Assembly: GCA_027074805.1 (NCBI GenBank)
Contig: JALTCK010000164.1
Span: forward strand, 1 to 14,472
DNA length: 14,472 bases
Source of the DNA: Thermococcus sp.
GTDB lineage: Archaea > Methanobacteriota_B > Thermococci > Thermococcales > Thermococcaceae
Reading direction: 5' to 3'
Translations under genes and position numbers: made by a program
Notes under the pieces: model-generated
What the model saw: only the letters and a program-made list of their open reading frames with translations
Told to the model about the DNA's origin: nothing
Database searches by the model: none
In this document: positions 1-7,000 of the stretch, piece by piece
How the letters are laid out: each line of letters opens with the position of its first letter
Numbering within the stretch: the first letter of the stretch is position 1

Positions 1-185
1 ACGTTCGAAAAGTGTTGCCGTACTTCCCAAAAAGCCAAGCGGCAGATGCGGTTCACGCGGCAACCTGTCTGATAACGGGGGCTGTGTTAATCACGAACGA
101 CAGACACTTTGAGAGGATTTCTAAAGCGGGTCTTATTGAAGTCTGGAGCATTACAACTGCCATTAAAAGACTAATCCGGAGGTGA
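1..185 (+). CDS. PIN-domain protein (VapC-like), C-terminal part only
   Basis: An open frame enters from the window edge (codons in phase with position 3) and ends at TGA 183-185. The roughly 60 visible residues show the typical end of a PIN domain: ADAVHAATCLITGAVLITND followed by RHFERI. The Asp of ADAVHAA and the Asp of the TND motif match acidic residues that coordinate Mg2+ in PIN ribonucleases. PIN proteins in archaea are mostly VapC toxins that cleave RNA and are paired with a VapB antitoxin encoded just upstream. That partner would lie outside the window and cannot be checked. The stop codon lies inside the GGAGGTGA ribosome binding site of the next gene, so the two genes may be co-transcribed, although their functions look unrelated. 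The family call is fairly sure; the toxin role is inference. Confidence 0.72.
   Translation, partial: VRKVLPYFPKSQAADAVHAATCLITGAVLITNDRHFERISKAGLIEVWSITTAIKRLIRR
178..185 (+). promoter_or_regulatory. Strong ribosome binding site fixing the TTG start of the TauE/SafE gene
   Basis: GGAGGTGA is followed after 4 nt by TTG at 190. A near-perfect match to the anti-Shine-Dalgarno sequence at this distance supports the non-ATG start. It overlaps the stop codon of the PIN gene. Confidence 0.8.
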
Positions 186-189
186 TCCC

Positions 190-954
190 TTGCTCAAATA
201 CCTGGGCTACTTCGCGGTTGGAGTCTTCATCGGAATCCTCGCGGCGCTCTTTGGGCTTGGAGGAGGCTTCCTAATAGTGCCTACCCTCAACTTCCTCGGC
301 GTCGAGATACACCACGCGGTAGGGACTTCGAGTGCCGCCGTGGTCTTCACCTCTCTCAGCTCGGCAATAGCCTATCACAGGCAGCGCAGGATACACTACA
401 AAGCCGGCCTCCTGCTGGCCTTGACAGCTGTTCCGGGCGCCTACATAGGCGCGTGGGCGACGAGCTACATAAGCGCCGCCCAGCTTAAGATAATCTTCGG
501 CGTCGTCCTCTTCCTCGTTGCGATAAAGATTTACCGGAAGAAGAGTGCCGAGCCACACGAGGTCAAGCTCGAAGAGGTTGAGCTCGACTATAAAATCATC
601 CCCCTGGGAGGGTTCATAGCCGGAATCGCGAGCGGGCTCCTAGGAATCGGCGGTGGGGCCATAAACGTCCCCTTCCTGACCGCTATAGGCCTGCCCATCC
701 ACTACGCAGTGGCAACTTCCAGCTTTGCCATAGTCTTCACGGCAACAAGCGGGGCGATAAAGCACTACATGCTGGGCAACGTTGAGACACAGTGGTTGCT
801 CCTTCTCGTGCCCGGCCTCATAATCGGTGCCCAGCTGGGGGCGAGGATAGCGAAGAGGACTAAAGCTTCTTCCCTCGGCAAGGCCTTCGCCGTTGTCCTG
901 GCCTTTCTGGCCATCAGGATGATTCTCAAGGGGCTGGGTTATCCCGTCCCTTAA
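190..954 (+). CDS. TauE/SafE family membrane transporter (COG0730)
   Basis: A polytopic inner-membrane protein of 254 residues, the usual length of the TauE/SafE (formerly DUF81) family. It has the expected internal duplication. The first half has GLGGGFLIVPTLNFLG followed by HHAVGTSSA (about residues 22-50). The second half has GIGGGAINVPFLTAIG followed by HYAVATSSF (about 150-180). About eight hydrophobic segments are visible, with a charged central loop near residues 118-135. Family members export or take up sulfur-containing or organic anions such as sulfite, sulfoacetate or taurine-derived products, but the substrate here cannot be read from the sequence. The TTG start is chosen because GGAGGTGA sits 4 nt upstream. 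The gene follows the PIN gene without a gap and its 3' end overlaps the convergent gene by 29 bp. The family assignment is solid; a link to sulfur metabolism of the mbx operon is only a guess. Confidence 0.88.
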   Translation: MLKYLGYFAVGVFIGILAALFGLGGGFLIVPTLNFLGVEIHHAVGTSSAAVVFTSLSSAIAYHRQRRIHYKAGLLLALTAVPGAYIGAWATSYISAAQLKIIFGVVLFLVAIKIYRKKSAEPHEVKLEEVELDYKIIPLGGFIAGIASGLLGIGGGAINVPFLTAIGLPIHYAVATSSFAIVFTATSGAIKHYMLGNVETQWLLLLVPGLIIGAQLGARIAKRTKASSLGKAFAVVLAFLAIRMILKGLGYPVP

Positions 955-1537
955 TTTTTCTCTTTCTGGTTTTCACGTAAATCACCAGGAGCACCACTGA
1001 AACCGCCAGGGAGACGAGCCACGCTGCAACGAGAGGCCGGTCATAGGGGTAGTAGAGTTCCCCCATGAGCGCGTAGGGGATGGCCATTGGGAGCAGCATC
1101 AGGGCCAGGATCAACCCGAAGAAACCGCCGATGATGAAGACCAGGATATTGGAACTCCCGTAGCCCATCTCGCCCCTGATGAAGCCCTCCGCCCAGTAGC
1201 CGAGGAGGATGGTAACTGTCGCCAGGATTCCGGCACCGAGGGGGTGGATTAAGCCGAGCCCCTTCCTCTTCCACTGGATTACGCCATAGGCAGTGACCAT
1301 GATAAGAAACGCGCCTGCACAGCTCATCCACTCGGTTAGGTCCCTGTAGAAGCCGTAAGGCGCGTCCCAGTTGGCGAAGGCTATAGCTCCTGGCTGGGTG
1401 AGGGTGAAGGCGAGGCTGACGAGGAGCCAGTATAGGAGGGGCTTTGACCCCATGTTGGAGTCAGCTTCATCAAACATCTTAGCGATAGAGGCCCGACCGA
1501 GTGGAAGGACAATACTGAGTTCCACCTTCAGTACCAA
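926..1537 (-). CDS. Uncharacterised five-helix membrane protein
   Basis: I do not recognise the family. About five hydrophobic segments are visible, for example LLYWLLVSLAFTLTQPGAIA, a stretch around SCAGAFLIMVTAYGV, GAGILATVTILLGYWAEG, NILVFIIGGFFGLILALMLL and the last near VSLAVSVVLLVIYV. The C-terminus is short and basic (KTRKRKIKGR), suggesting a cytoplasmic end. The start is uncertain. TTG at 1537 has GGAGGT at 1550-1545 with a 7-nt spacer, and the frame from there codes plausibly (203 residues). ATG codons at 1477 and 1453 (175 residues) have no visible ribosome binding site and no TATA box at leaderless distance. Longer extensions run into the upstream DUF996 gene and are unlikely. The stop at 926-928 lies inside the TauE/SafE gene, giving a 29-bp tail-to-tail overlap. 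Confidence 0.6.
   Translation of the reverse strand: MVLKVELSIVLPLGRASIAKMFDEADSNMGSKPLLYWLLVSLAFTLTQPGAIAFANWDAPYGFYRDLTEWMSCAGAFLIMVTAYGVIQWKRKGLGLIHPLGAGILATVTILLGYWAEGFIRGEMGYGSSNILVFIIGGFFGLILALMLLPMAIPYALMGELYYPYDRPLVAAWLVSLAVSVVLLVIYVKTRKRKIKGRDNPAP
955..973 (+). terminator. T-rich transcription stop after the TauE/SafE gene
   Basis: Directly after the TAA stop the plus strand reads TTTTTCTCTTTCTGGTTTT. Archaeal RNA polymerase terminates at oligo-T runs without needing a hairpin. The tract lies inside the 3' end of the convergent gene on the other strand. Confidence 0.45.
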
Positions 1538-1561
1538 CCGGTAGACCTCCATGAATATTTG

Positions 1562-1574
1562 GGATAAAAAGAAA
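1562..1574 (-). terminator. T-rich stop after the first DUF996 gene
   Basis: On the minus strand, immediately after the TGA of the DUF996 gene, the sequence is TTTCTTTTTATCC, a likely archaeal oligo-T terminator. The AT-rich stretch continuing to 1553 could also serve as a TATA element for the gene ending at 926. Confidence 0.45.
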
Positions 1575-2210
1575 TCACCAAAGCGTTTCCTCAATCGACA
1601 TTGGTTCTTCTCCAAGCTCTGCCGGCATCTTGTTAAAGGCCACAATAGCCATTATTTCACCAATTAAGACAAGAAGAAGCCCAATGATGATTACCGCCGT
1701 GAAAGCGCCCCACTTCATCCAGGTAGATGCATCCTTAAACTCCTTGACTTCTGTTATTTCATACATTGCTCCCCAAGCCCTGCTTCTGAAGTAGGCGCTT
1801 GCAGCAATGATTAAAAGGAAGATCAAAGCAGCCAAGACTATGACCTCAAGCCCTATCCCAGGCTCATTGCCAAACTCTTCGTGTATAACAACGCTCTCTC
1901 CAGGGGCTATCTCACGGGAACTACTTACTCCCATCTCCGAGGCTGAATGAAGCGAGTAAATGCCAAAAATGCCGAAGATAAATATGATCAAGAGTATCAG
2001 ACCGGCAAAGCTAAAGATGACTCCATAGAGATAGTTTTTGAAGGGTCTGTCATCACCAAGCTTATCGCCTATCCCTTTGAGGGCTATGAGCACCAGTATG
2101 AGACCAACGAACGCAAGTACAGATCCTATGTAGGGCACAAACCCTCCAATCAAAGATAACAGGAGTCCCCAGAAGCCAAGGCTCTTCTCACTTGAAACGT
2201 CTATGCTCAT
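1575..2210 (-). CDS. DUF996 family membrane protein (paralog 1)
   Basis: A 211-residue membrane protein with the conserved DUF996 signature IALKGIGDKLGDDRPFKNYL after the first hydrophobic pair (about residues 44-63). A later AWGAMYEITEVKEF motif sits between transmembrane segments. About four to five hydrophobic segments are visible, with an acidic polar loop near residues 90-115. The start at 2210 (MSIDVSSEKSLG) is chosen over an ATG ten codons upstream because GGTGG lies 4 nt before it and because the N-terminus then aligns with the neighbouring paralog (MKVDFKSERTLG). DUF996 proteins are common in Thermococcales and have no established function. The paralog lies directly upstream with a separate TATA-like element between them. 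The family call is confident; the function is unknown. Confidence 0.85.
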   Translation of the reverse strand: MSIDVSSEKSLGFWGLLLSLIGGFVPYIGSVLAFVGLILVLIALKGIGDKLGDDRPFKNYLYGVIFSFAGLILLIIFIFGIFGIYSLHSASEMGVSSSREIAPGESVVIHEEFGNEPGIGLEVIVLAALIFLLIIAASAYFRSRAWGAMYEITEVKEFKDASTWMKWGAFTAVIIIGLLLVLIGEIMAIVAFNKMPAELGEEPMSIEETLW

Positions 2211-2241
2211 CGTACCACCTAGAAATAGAATAACCTTCATC

Positions 2242-2251
2242 CTTAAAAATA
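2242..2251 (-). promoter_or_regulatory. TATA-like element upstream of DUF996 paralog 1
   Basis: On the minus strand TATTTTTAAG lies about 35-40 nt upstream of the ATG at 2210. This predicts a start near 2221 and a short leader containing the GGTGG ribosome binding site. A T-run (TTTTT, 2263-2259) just upstream could end the transcript of paralog 2, so the two genes may be independent units. Confidence 0.4.
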
Positions 2252-2270
2252 TTACGACAAAAAGATTGAA

Positions 2271-2873
2271 TCAGAAAAGTCTCTCTACGGAAGATTTCTC
2301 TCTCTCGATGCTCTCAGGGAGGTTTGCGAAGGCAATTATCTGATATATCTCCGCTATCAAAAGGAACAAAAAACCTATGAGAATGATGAGAGTTATCACC
2401 CCCCATTTGTTCCATGTCGCAACTTTATCAAACTCCTCAACTCCGGTTAGTTCATACGTCGCGCGCCATGCCTTTATGGCAAAGTATACTCCTAAAATCA
2501 GAACAACGAATATTACAAAAAGACCGACTACTATCATAGTTATGCCCATATAGCCTAGGGAGTTGTGAAACTCATTCTCAAAGGCCATTTCAGCACTTGA
2601 GAACGAGAAAAATCCAACCAAGAGAAAAATCACTGCTAAGATCACCCCTCCAAAAGCCACCAATATCGAATACAGGTAATACCTGAAAGGTCTGTCATCA
2701 CCAAGCTTATCCCCCATGCCCTTGAGAGCAATGAGAACCAGTATTCCACCTACGAGCGAGAGACTTCCAGTCGTGAATCCCACATATGGTATAACGCCCC
2801 CTACCCCACCAACGAGAATTAGAATAGAACCTATCAAACCCAATGTCCGCTCGCTTTTGAAGTCTACCTTCAT
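2271..2873 (-). CDS. DUF996 family membrane protein (paralog 2)
   Basis: A 200-residue membrane protein clearly paralogous to its downstream neighbour. It has IALKGMGDKLGDDRPFRYYL near residues 41-60 and KAWRATYELTGVEEFD in the second half, with matching hydrophobic segments. It lacks much of the polar loop that paralog 1 has after the second segment. The start at 2873 (MKVDFKSERTLG) is set by GGTGA 4 nt upstream and by alignment with paralog 1. An ATG-free extension upstream would run into the 3' end of mbxN. A TATA-like element at 2914-2907 suggests its own promoter, so it need not be part of the mbx transcript although it is on the same strand 68 bp downstream. The function is unknown. Confidence 0.85.
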   Translation of the reverse strand: MKVDFKSERTLGLIGSILILVGGVGGVIPYVGFTTGSLSLVGGILVLIALKGMGDKLGDDRPFRYYLYSILVAFGGVILAVIFLLVGFFSFSSAEMAFENEFHNSLGYMGITMIVVGLFVIFVVLILGVYFAIKAWRATYELTGVEEFDKVATWNKWGVITLIILIGFLFLLIAEIYQIIAFANLPESIEREKSSVERLF

Positions 2874-2906
2874 TGACTCACCCAGAAAGCTGTGGGGCAT
2901 TAACAC

Positions 2907-2914
2907 TTTAAAAA
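2907..2914 (-). promoter_or_regulatory. TATA-like element upstream of DUF996 paralog 2
   Basis: TTTTTAAA on the minus strand lies about 35-40 nt before the ATG at 2873, predicting a transcript start near 2885. The GGTGA ribosome binding site lies within that short leader. Confidence 0.45.
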
Positions 2915-2925
2915 TTACGGGAGGA

Positions 2926-2941
2926 GTAAAAGGAAAGAGAA
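2926..2941 (-). terminator. Possible pyrimidine-rich terminator of the mbx operon
   Basis: After the mbxN stop the minus strand reads TTCTCTTTCCTTTTAC. It is T-rich but broken by C residues, so termination may be partial and allow read-through into the DUF996 genes. Confidence 0.3.
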
Positions 2942-3733
2942 TCACTTTGTTTTGGTTTCTTCTGGGGCTTTGGCTCCGGCGTTCTGAGATTCTTCAGTCC
3001 CCTCCCGATTTGGGGCCTCTTTTGTCTCAGCTGGCTTTTCAACGGCCTTCTCCACCTTGCCCACAGGCTTGAGAGGTTCTTTCTTCTCGGTGGACTTGGT
3101 GGCAGGTTTCGTAGCCTGCTTTGCCGCAGGCTTAGGCCTCGCTGCCGCTGGCGGCCTGATGCCGTAGCCTACTATCCTGAACTCTATTGTATCCCCGTCT
3201 CTAAGGTGATAGACGTAAGTCCCGTCTTCCTTCTTTTCAATCTTCTCAACCGGGAACCTGTAGTCCCCGAACTTCTCGTTTATCTCCTTGACTTTGTCCG
3301 GGTGGATTGGAACCCAATTGTATAACTCTAGATCCTCCTCGAACCCTCCCGTGGTCAGATAGTAGTTCTCTGTGAACCCAAGTGCTCCAGTCGGACAGAC
3401 ATCGACACAGAACTGACAAAAGGTGCACCTGCCATAGTCTATCTTCGGGTGAGGCCTCTTCTCAAGCTTTCCATTAACTTCCATCCACGTCATCTCTATG
3501 GCCCTAGCAGGGCATATCTGACCGCAGAAGTTACAGCCGACACAGGTCTTCCAGTTCAGCGTGTGGAATCCCCTGTACTTCGGTGCCGGCTCTATCTTCT
3601 CGAAGGGTATCTTTATCGTTACCGGCTTCTTGAAGAGGTACTTGACCCCCATCCACGGCTTGACGAATGACTTCTTGAACTTGACCTTCTCCTCGCCGAC
3701 AACCCTAACCCTTGGCTTCTCAACGCTCTCCAT
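2942..3733 (-). CDS. mbxN: Mbx/Mbs complex subunit N, two [4Fe-4S] ferredoxin-like (NuoI-like) subunit
   Basis: This is the electron-wire subunit of the peripheral arm. By homology to NuoI and MbhN it passes electrons from reduced ferredoxin through two [4Fe-4S] clusters to subunit J. Two complete binding motifs are visible: CVGCNFCGQICP (Cys 64, 67, 70, 74) and CTFCQFCVDVCP (Cys 103, 106, 109, 113). The start at 3733 (MESVEKPRV) is chosen because GGTGA lies 5 nt upstream; the TGA in that site is the stop codon of mbxL, so translation is tightly coupled. A GTG at 3742 and an ATG at 3739 are alternatives. Unusual: after about residue 195 the protein runs on for some 70 residues of Lys, Ala, Pro, Glu and Thr with no hydrophobic core, probably disordered. 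NuoI-type proteins normally end soon after the second cluster domain. It is the last gene of the operon. Confidence 0.92.
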   Translation of the reverse strand: MESVEKPRVRVVGEEKVKFKKSFVKPWMGVKYLFKKPVTIKIPFEKIEPAPKYRGFHTLNWKTCVGCNFCGQICPARAIEMTWMEVNGKLEKRPHPKIDYGRCTFCQFCVDVCPTGALGFTENYYLTTGGFEEDLELYNWVPIHPDKVKEINEKFGDYRFPVEKIEKKEDGTYVYHLRDGDTIEFRIVGYGIRPPAAARPKPAAKQATKPATKSTEKKEPLKPVGKVEKAVEKPAETKEAPNREGTEESQNAGAKAPEETKTK

Positions 3734-3738
3734 CTTCA

Positions 3739-4923
3739 TCACCTGTCTATGTCCGGCGGGCAGTTGTCGAGGGTCTTCAATATGACCGGAACGTCCGCCA
3801 AACGCGCCCCCCTCAGGAGTTCCTCAAGCACCGTAACACCGTGACTCTGGCTCGGACCCCTGACGTGTACGCGATAGGGCTTGTGAGTCCCATCACTCAC
3901 AACGTAGGCTCCAAAGTCTCCCTTGGTTGACTCGACGTGGGCGTATGCATCCCCCTTCGGAACCTTGAACCTGGGCAGGTTCTTGAGCTTTGGATCCTTA
4001 ACCATGTATGGTCCGCTAGGCGGCCCCATATCAAGGAGTTGCTCCAAGATATAGAGATCCTGTTCTATCTCATACCTTCTTACCAGAACACGCGCGAGAC
4101 TGTCCCCCTCCTTGAGAACGGGGATCTCAAAGTCAAGCTGGTCATAGAGGTAATACGGGTCATCCTTTCTCACGTCATATGGAACACCTGTGGCGCGAAG
4201 GTTCGGTCCAGTTACTGCGTGCTTGAGGGCGAACTTCCTGTCCATCACTCCGACTCCCTCCGTCCTCTCGAATGTGATATAATTGTCGAAGAGTATCTCG
4301 TCGAAATCTTTGAGCTTGGACTTGAGGTATTCAACCGTGTCCCTGAGCTGTCTCAACCAGTGATCACCTGGTATATCCCTCCTAACACCGCCGGGGACGG
4401 TGTAAATGTGGTACACCCTTCCACCCGTGAGTTCCTCAAAGAGGCGCAGGAATCGCTCACGATAGGCAACGGCCCACTGACCAGGGGTGTAGAGACCAAT
4501 CTCATTTCCAAAACCCATTATCCAGAACATCCATGCACTGAGTCTTGCCATCTCCAAGACGACATTCCTTATCCATATCGCCCTCTCAGGGACCTCCCAT
4601 CCGATGATCTCATCGACGGCCATCGAGTATATATTTTCCGGAACGTCGCTCTCCGGAACGCAGATACGAAGGAGCAGGGCTATGTTGGTGAAGTAGGGTC
4701 TCTGCTCGGCGAGCTTTTCAAAACCCCTGTGAAGGAAGCCAGGGTTGACTATGGCCTTCTCCACTCTGTTCCCGTCCATCTTCAGGATTATGCTGAAGTT
4801 TTCAGTTGCCATGTGTTGTGGACCAAAGAACAGCTCGTAAGTGTCCTTGTCTATGGGGTGAAGATACATATCGTGCTTCCTTGCCTCTTCCCTCAATTCG
4901 CGCGGAACCTCAACTTTCTCCAT
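3739..4923 (-). CDS. mbxL: Mbx/Mbs complex subunit L, NiFe-hydrogenase large subunit / NuoD homolog without a NiFe site
   Basis: This is the large peripheral-arm subunit (394 residues), homologous to NuoD and to the catalytic subunit of group 4 NiFe hydrogenases. Family landmarks include PQHMATENFSIILKMDG, NPGFLHRGFEK and GPNLRATGVPYDVRKDDPY. In hydrogenases two CxxC pairs bind NiFe. Here only the first cysteine of each pair remains: Cys88 in RICVPESD and Cys388 in DNCPPDIDR close to the C-terminus. This half-degenerated pattern is what is reported for the sulfur-reducing Mbx of Pyrococcus and separates it from MbhL. The subunit therefore should not make H2. The start at 4923 (MEKVEV) is chosen for GGTGA 5 nt upstream, ahead of a GTG at 4932. 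The mbxK stop lies just before that site. A 337-codon open frame on the opposite strand is a shadow of this gene. Confidence 0.94.
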   Translation of the reverse strand: MEKVEVPRELREEARKHDMYLHPIDKDTYELFFGPQHMATENFSIILKMDGNRVEKAIVNPGFLHRGFEKLAEQRPYFTNIALLLRICVPESDVPENIYSMAVDEIIGWEVPERAIWIRNVVLEMARLSAWMFWIMGFGNEIGLYTPGQWAVAYRERFLRLFEELTGGRVYHIYTVPGGVRRDIPGDHWLRQLRDTVEYLKSKLKDFDEILFDNYITFERTEGVGVMDRKFALKHAVTGPNLRATGVPYDVRKDDPYYLYDQLDFEIPVLKEGDSLARVLVRRYEIEQDLYILEQLLDMGPPSGPYMVKDPKLKNLPRFKVPKGDAYAHVESTKGDFGAYVVSDGTHKPYRVHVRGPSQSHGVTVLEELLRGARLADVPVILKTLDNCPPDIDR

Positions 4924-4933
4924 CTCTTTCACC

Positions 4934-5512
4934 TCATATCACGTAATTAGTCTTGCTCTCGTCGTATCTGTCGAAATCCTCGCCGTAGATCATCTTGACG
5001 TAGCCTATCATGTTGAAGTCCTTCCTGAACGGATGCTTCTCATATTCCCTCGGCTCGAGAATAAACGGCCCAAGCCTCGGATTGCCTTTGAATATTATAC
5101 CAAAGAACTCATGTGCCTCCCGCTCGTAGGTCTCAGCGACAGGCCATATATCCATGACAGTTGGCATCTCGGCATTCTCCCTGGGTATCCGGGTCCTAAC
5201 AAAGGCGTGGACGCTCTCGCTGACGCTCCAGAGCTGGTAGACAAGCTCGAATTCCCCTTCCTTAAGCCAGTCCACGGTCGTTATCTGGATCAGTATCTCG
5301 AACTTCTCACTCGCGACCTCGAGGAATTCGTGTATTCTGTCCGCAGGAACTTTGAACTCAACGCGCCTCTCACGCCTAATACTTCCTTCAGCGTATGGGG
5401 CCTTCTCAAGGATAGCTTTGACTAGTCTTCCCTCCTTCGTATTGGGGAGCCTTGGAGCCTCTGCCACTTCTTCAGCCTTTTCTTCAACCTTGGGTTTCTC
5501 GTTCATATCCAT
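4934..5512 (-). CDS. mbxK: Mbx/Mbs complex subunit K, NuoC-like (30 kDa subunit)
   Basis: A soluble peripheral-arm subunit of 192 residues without metal motifs, homologous to NuoC of complex I. The signature WPVAETYEREAHEFFGIIF followed by GNPRLGPFILEP is visible near residues 125-155. It packs against subunit L and stabilises the arm. The N-terminus is a charged Glu/Lys-rich stretch of about 25 residues before the folded part. The start at 5512 (MDMNEK) is favoured by GGTGG 5 nt upstream; ATG at 5506 and a GTG at 5521 are alternatives. With this start the gene overlaps the end of mbxJ by 10 bp, indicating translational coupling. The mbxJ stop is at 5503-5505. Confidence 0.92.
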   Translation of the reverse strand: MDMNEKPKVEEKAEEVAEAPRLPNTKEGRLVKAILEKAPYAEGSIRRERRVEFKVPADRIHEFLEVASEKFEILIQITTVDWLKEGEFELVYQLWSVSESVHAFVRTRIPRENAEMPTVMDIWPVAETYEREAHEFFGIIFKGNPRLGPFILEPREYEKHPFRKDFNMIGYVKMIYGEDFDRYDESKTNYVI

Positions 5513-6090
5513 GCCAACCACCTCTTTCCTTCCTTCTCACGCCAGCCTTCTCCAAACAGCTCGTCCTGGTTCTTCTTATACCATTCATAGTTATCCCTAT
5601 AGCGCTTCCATCCGTCAGCTTTTCCACTCTCAATCTTCCTCATGATTTCCATTATACCATCCATGACTGCCTCCGGTCTTGGCATACAGCCGGCGATGGC
5701 AACATCAACCGGAAGGTATTTGTCGAACTGTTTAACTACGTTGTAGGAGTCCCAGTAGACTCCCCCGTTTATCGGACAGGAGCCGTGTATCATAACGTAC
5801 TTGGGATCCTGCATCATCTCGTAGGTTATGATTATCCTTTTGAGAGTCTTTGGGGTGACGTAACCCGTGATGAGGAATAGATCGCCCATCCTCGGGGCCG
5901 GGTTGGGCATTATCCCGAATCGCTCGAAGTCGTACCTTGCAGTGGCAAGTGGTGGCATCTCGATACCGCCACAACCCGTACAGAACGCCACTATCCAGAG
6001 GCTCTTCTTGCGTGCCCACCTGAATAGGGGCTCGAAGAGCTTGAACTCCTGGAGCTCATAGGTTATGAAATCGTCATTTCTCTCGCTCAT
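5503..6090 (-). CDS. mbxJ: Mbx/Mbs complex subunit J, small Fe-S (NuoB-like) subunit
   Basis: This is the small subunit (195 residues) carrying the proximal [4Fe-4S] cluster, homologous to NuoB and to the hydrogenase small subunit. Four cysteines in the expected order are visible: Cys37 and Cys40 in AFCTGCGGIEMPP, Cys105 in HGSCPINGGVYWDSYN, and Cys135 in IAGCMPRPEAVMDGI. The family motif RYDFERFGIMPNPAPRMGD lies between them. In the Pyrococcus complex this cluster, at the J/L interface, is, as I recall the structural work, the proposed site of sulfane sulfur reduction in place of NiFe. The start at 6090 (MSERND) is taken for GGTGA 5 nt upstream; ATG 6096 and GTG 6099 are alternatives. The mbxM stop falls directly before that ribosome binding site. 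Confidence 0.93.
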   Translation of the reverse strand: MSERNDDFITYELQEFKLFEPLFRWARKKSLWIVAFCTGCGGIEMPPLATARYDFERFGIMPNPAPRMGDLFLITGYVTPKTLKRIIITYEMMQDPKYVMIHGSCPINGGVYWDSYNVVKQFDKYLPVDVAIAGCMPRPEAVMDGIMEIMRKIESGKADGWKRYRDNYEWYKKNQDELFGEGWREKEGKRWLAWI

Positions 6091-6100
6091 CTGCATCACC

Positions 6101-7000
6101 TCACACCGTCAGGAGTACGGCTATTATTCCTATTATCGTCGGCCACTTCCAGAAGAACTTCGCGGCCTGATCGATGGTGAACCTCGGGTAGATGCTGGCC
6201 ACGAATATCGCTATGAAGAGCACCGCTATCTGCTTGATGAGCAGTTCGATGAGGTTACTGGCCCCGCCGAGGAAAAGCACTGCGAAGAAGGCTGTCTCGG
6301 CGAAGAGCTGAACCGCATGCTGGGTGAAGAGCAGTGCCGCGTGTTTGCCGCCATACTCAAGCATAGGACCCATTGAGATTTCTGCGGGAGCTGTGATGAT
6401 GTCGAATGGTTCGAGACCGAGCATTGCTTGGAAGACTATGTCAAAAACTATGAAAGCCAAAAGCAACGCTGGAACGGTTATGCTCCACCCGTGAACAGAC
6501 TGAAGGGCCACTATCTCACTAAGCTTGAAGCTGCCCCAGTGCTGGACGATAGCTATCAGTGCGAGACCATATGGCAGCTGCATGGCCACCATCGTAAGCA
6601 GCCCACGCTGAACACCGACTGCCGAATAGGGGTTGCCCGAACTCATGGCGCCGAGCATTATTCCCAACATCGGTACCTCAAGAAGGTATGCAACTACGAT
6701 TAAATCGGCATTGCTACTGAAGAGCTGGAAGTTGGCAATGGGTATAAAGAGCAGCGCCGTTATAGTGGCCCCAAGGGCAAATACCGGCCCGAAATCGTAG
6801 ATGAGGCCGTGGCTAACGCTTTCCTTCTTTCCGAGGAGCTTAAGTGTATCGAGAATGGGCTGGTAGAGGGGAGGTCCCACTCTACGCTGTATCCTTGCCA
6901 TTGCCTTTCTCTCGATACCCATGAAGATGAAGCCCATGAAAGTCGCGTATATGAGCATTCCAATGACTTCTAGGACAATCTTCCAGTCAATCCCTATCAT
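6101..7000 (-). CDS. mbxM: Mbx/Mbs complex subunit M, NuoH-like membrane anchor
   Basis: A membrane subunit of 299 residues that connects the peripheral redox arm to the ion-pumping arm, homologous to NuoH (ND1). About eight hydrophobic segments are visible. Family signatures are GIERKAMARIQRRVGPPLYQ (about residues 27-46) and PFDIITAPAEISMGPMLEYG near residue 200. The latter holds the conserved Glu residues of the quinone-cavity region in complex I, although this organism lineage is not thought to use quinones here. The ATG at 7000 follows the TGA of the upstream antiporter gene with no gap (TGAATG), and GGTG lies 6 nt upstream. This is the joint between the antiporter part and the hydrogenase-like part of the operon. 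Confidence 0.93.
   Translation of the reverse strand: MIGIDWKIVLEVIGMLIYATFMGFIFMGIERKAMARIQRRVGPPLYQPILDTLKLLGKKESVSHGLIYDFGPVFALGATITALLFIPIANFQLFSSNADLIVVAYLLEVPMLGIMLGAMSSGNPYSAVGVQRGLLTMVAMQLPYGLALIAIVQHWGSFKLSEIVALQSVHGWSITVPALLLAFIVFDIVFQAMLGLEPFDIITAPAEISMGPMLEYGGKHAALLFTQHAVQLFAETAFFAVLFLGGASNLIELLIKQIAVLFIAIFVASIYPRFTIDQAAKFFWKWPTIIGIIAVLLTV

Noticed and set aside
1538..1645. N-terminal extension of the five-helix membrane protein upstream of the TTG start
   Set aside because: It overlaps the 3' coding end of DUF996 paralog 1 and the T-rich terminator, and the added residues do not look like part of the protein.
2874..2945. N-terminal extension of DUF996 paralog 2 upstream of 2873
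   Set aside because: It would reach into mbxN, has no ribosome binding site, and does not match the N-terminus of the paralog. GGTGA before ATG 2873 decides the start.
3937..4950. A 337-codon open frame on the plus strand opposite mbxL
   Set aside because: mbxL on the other strand has clear family motifs, correct neighbours and a ribosome binding site. The opposite frame has no recognisable motifs and no ribosome binding site, and long antisense frames are common opposite genes with this codon use.
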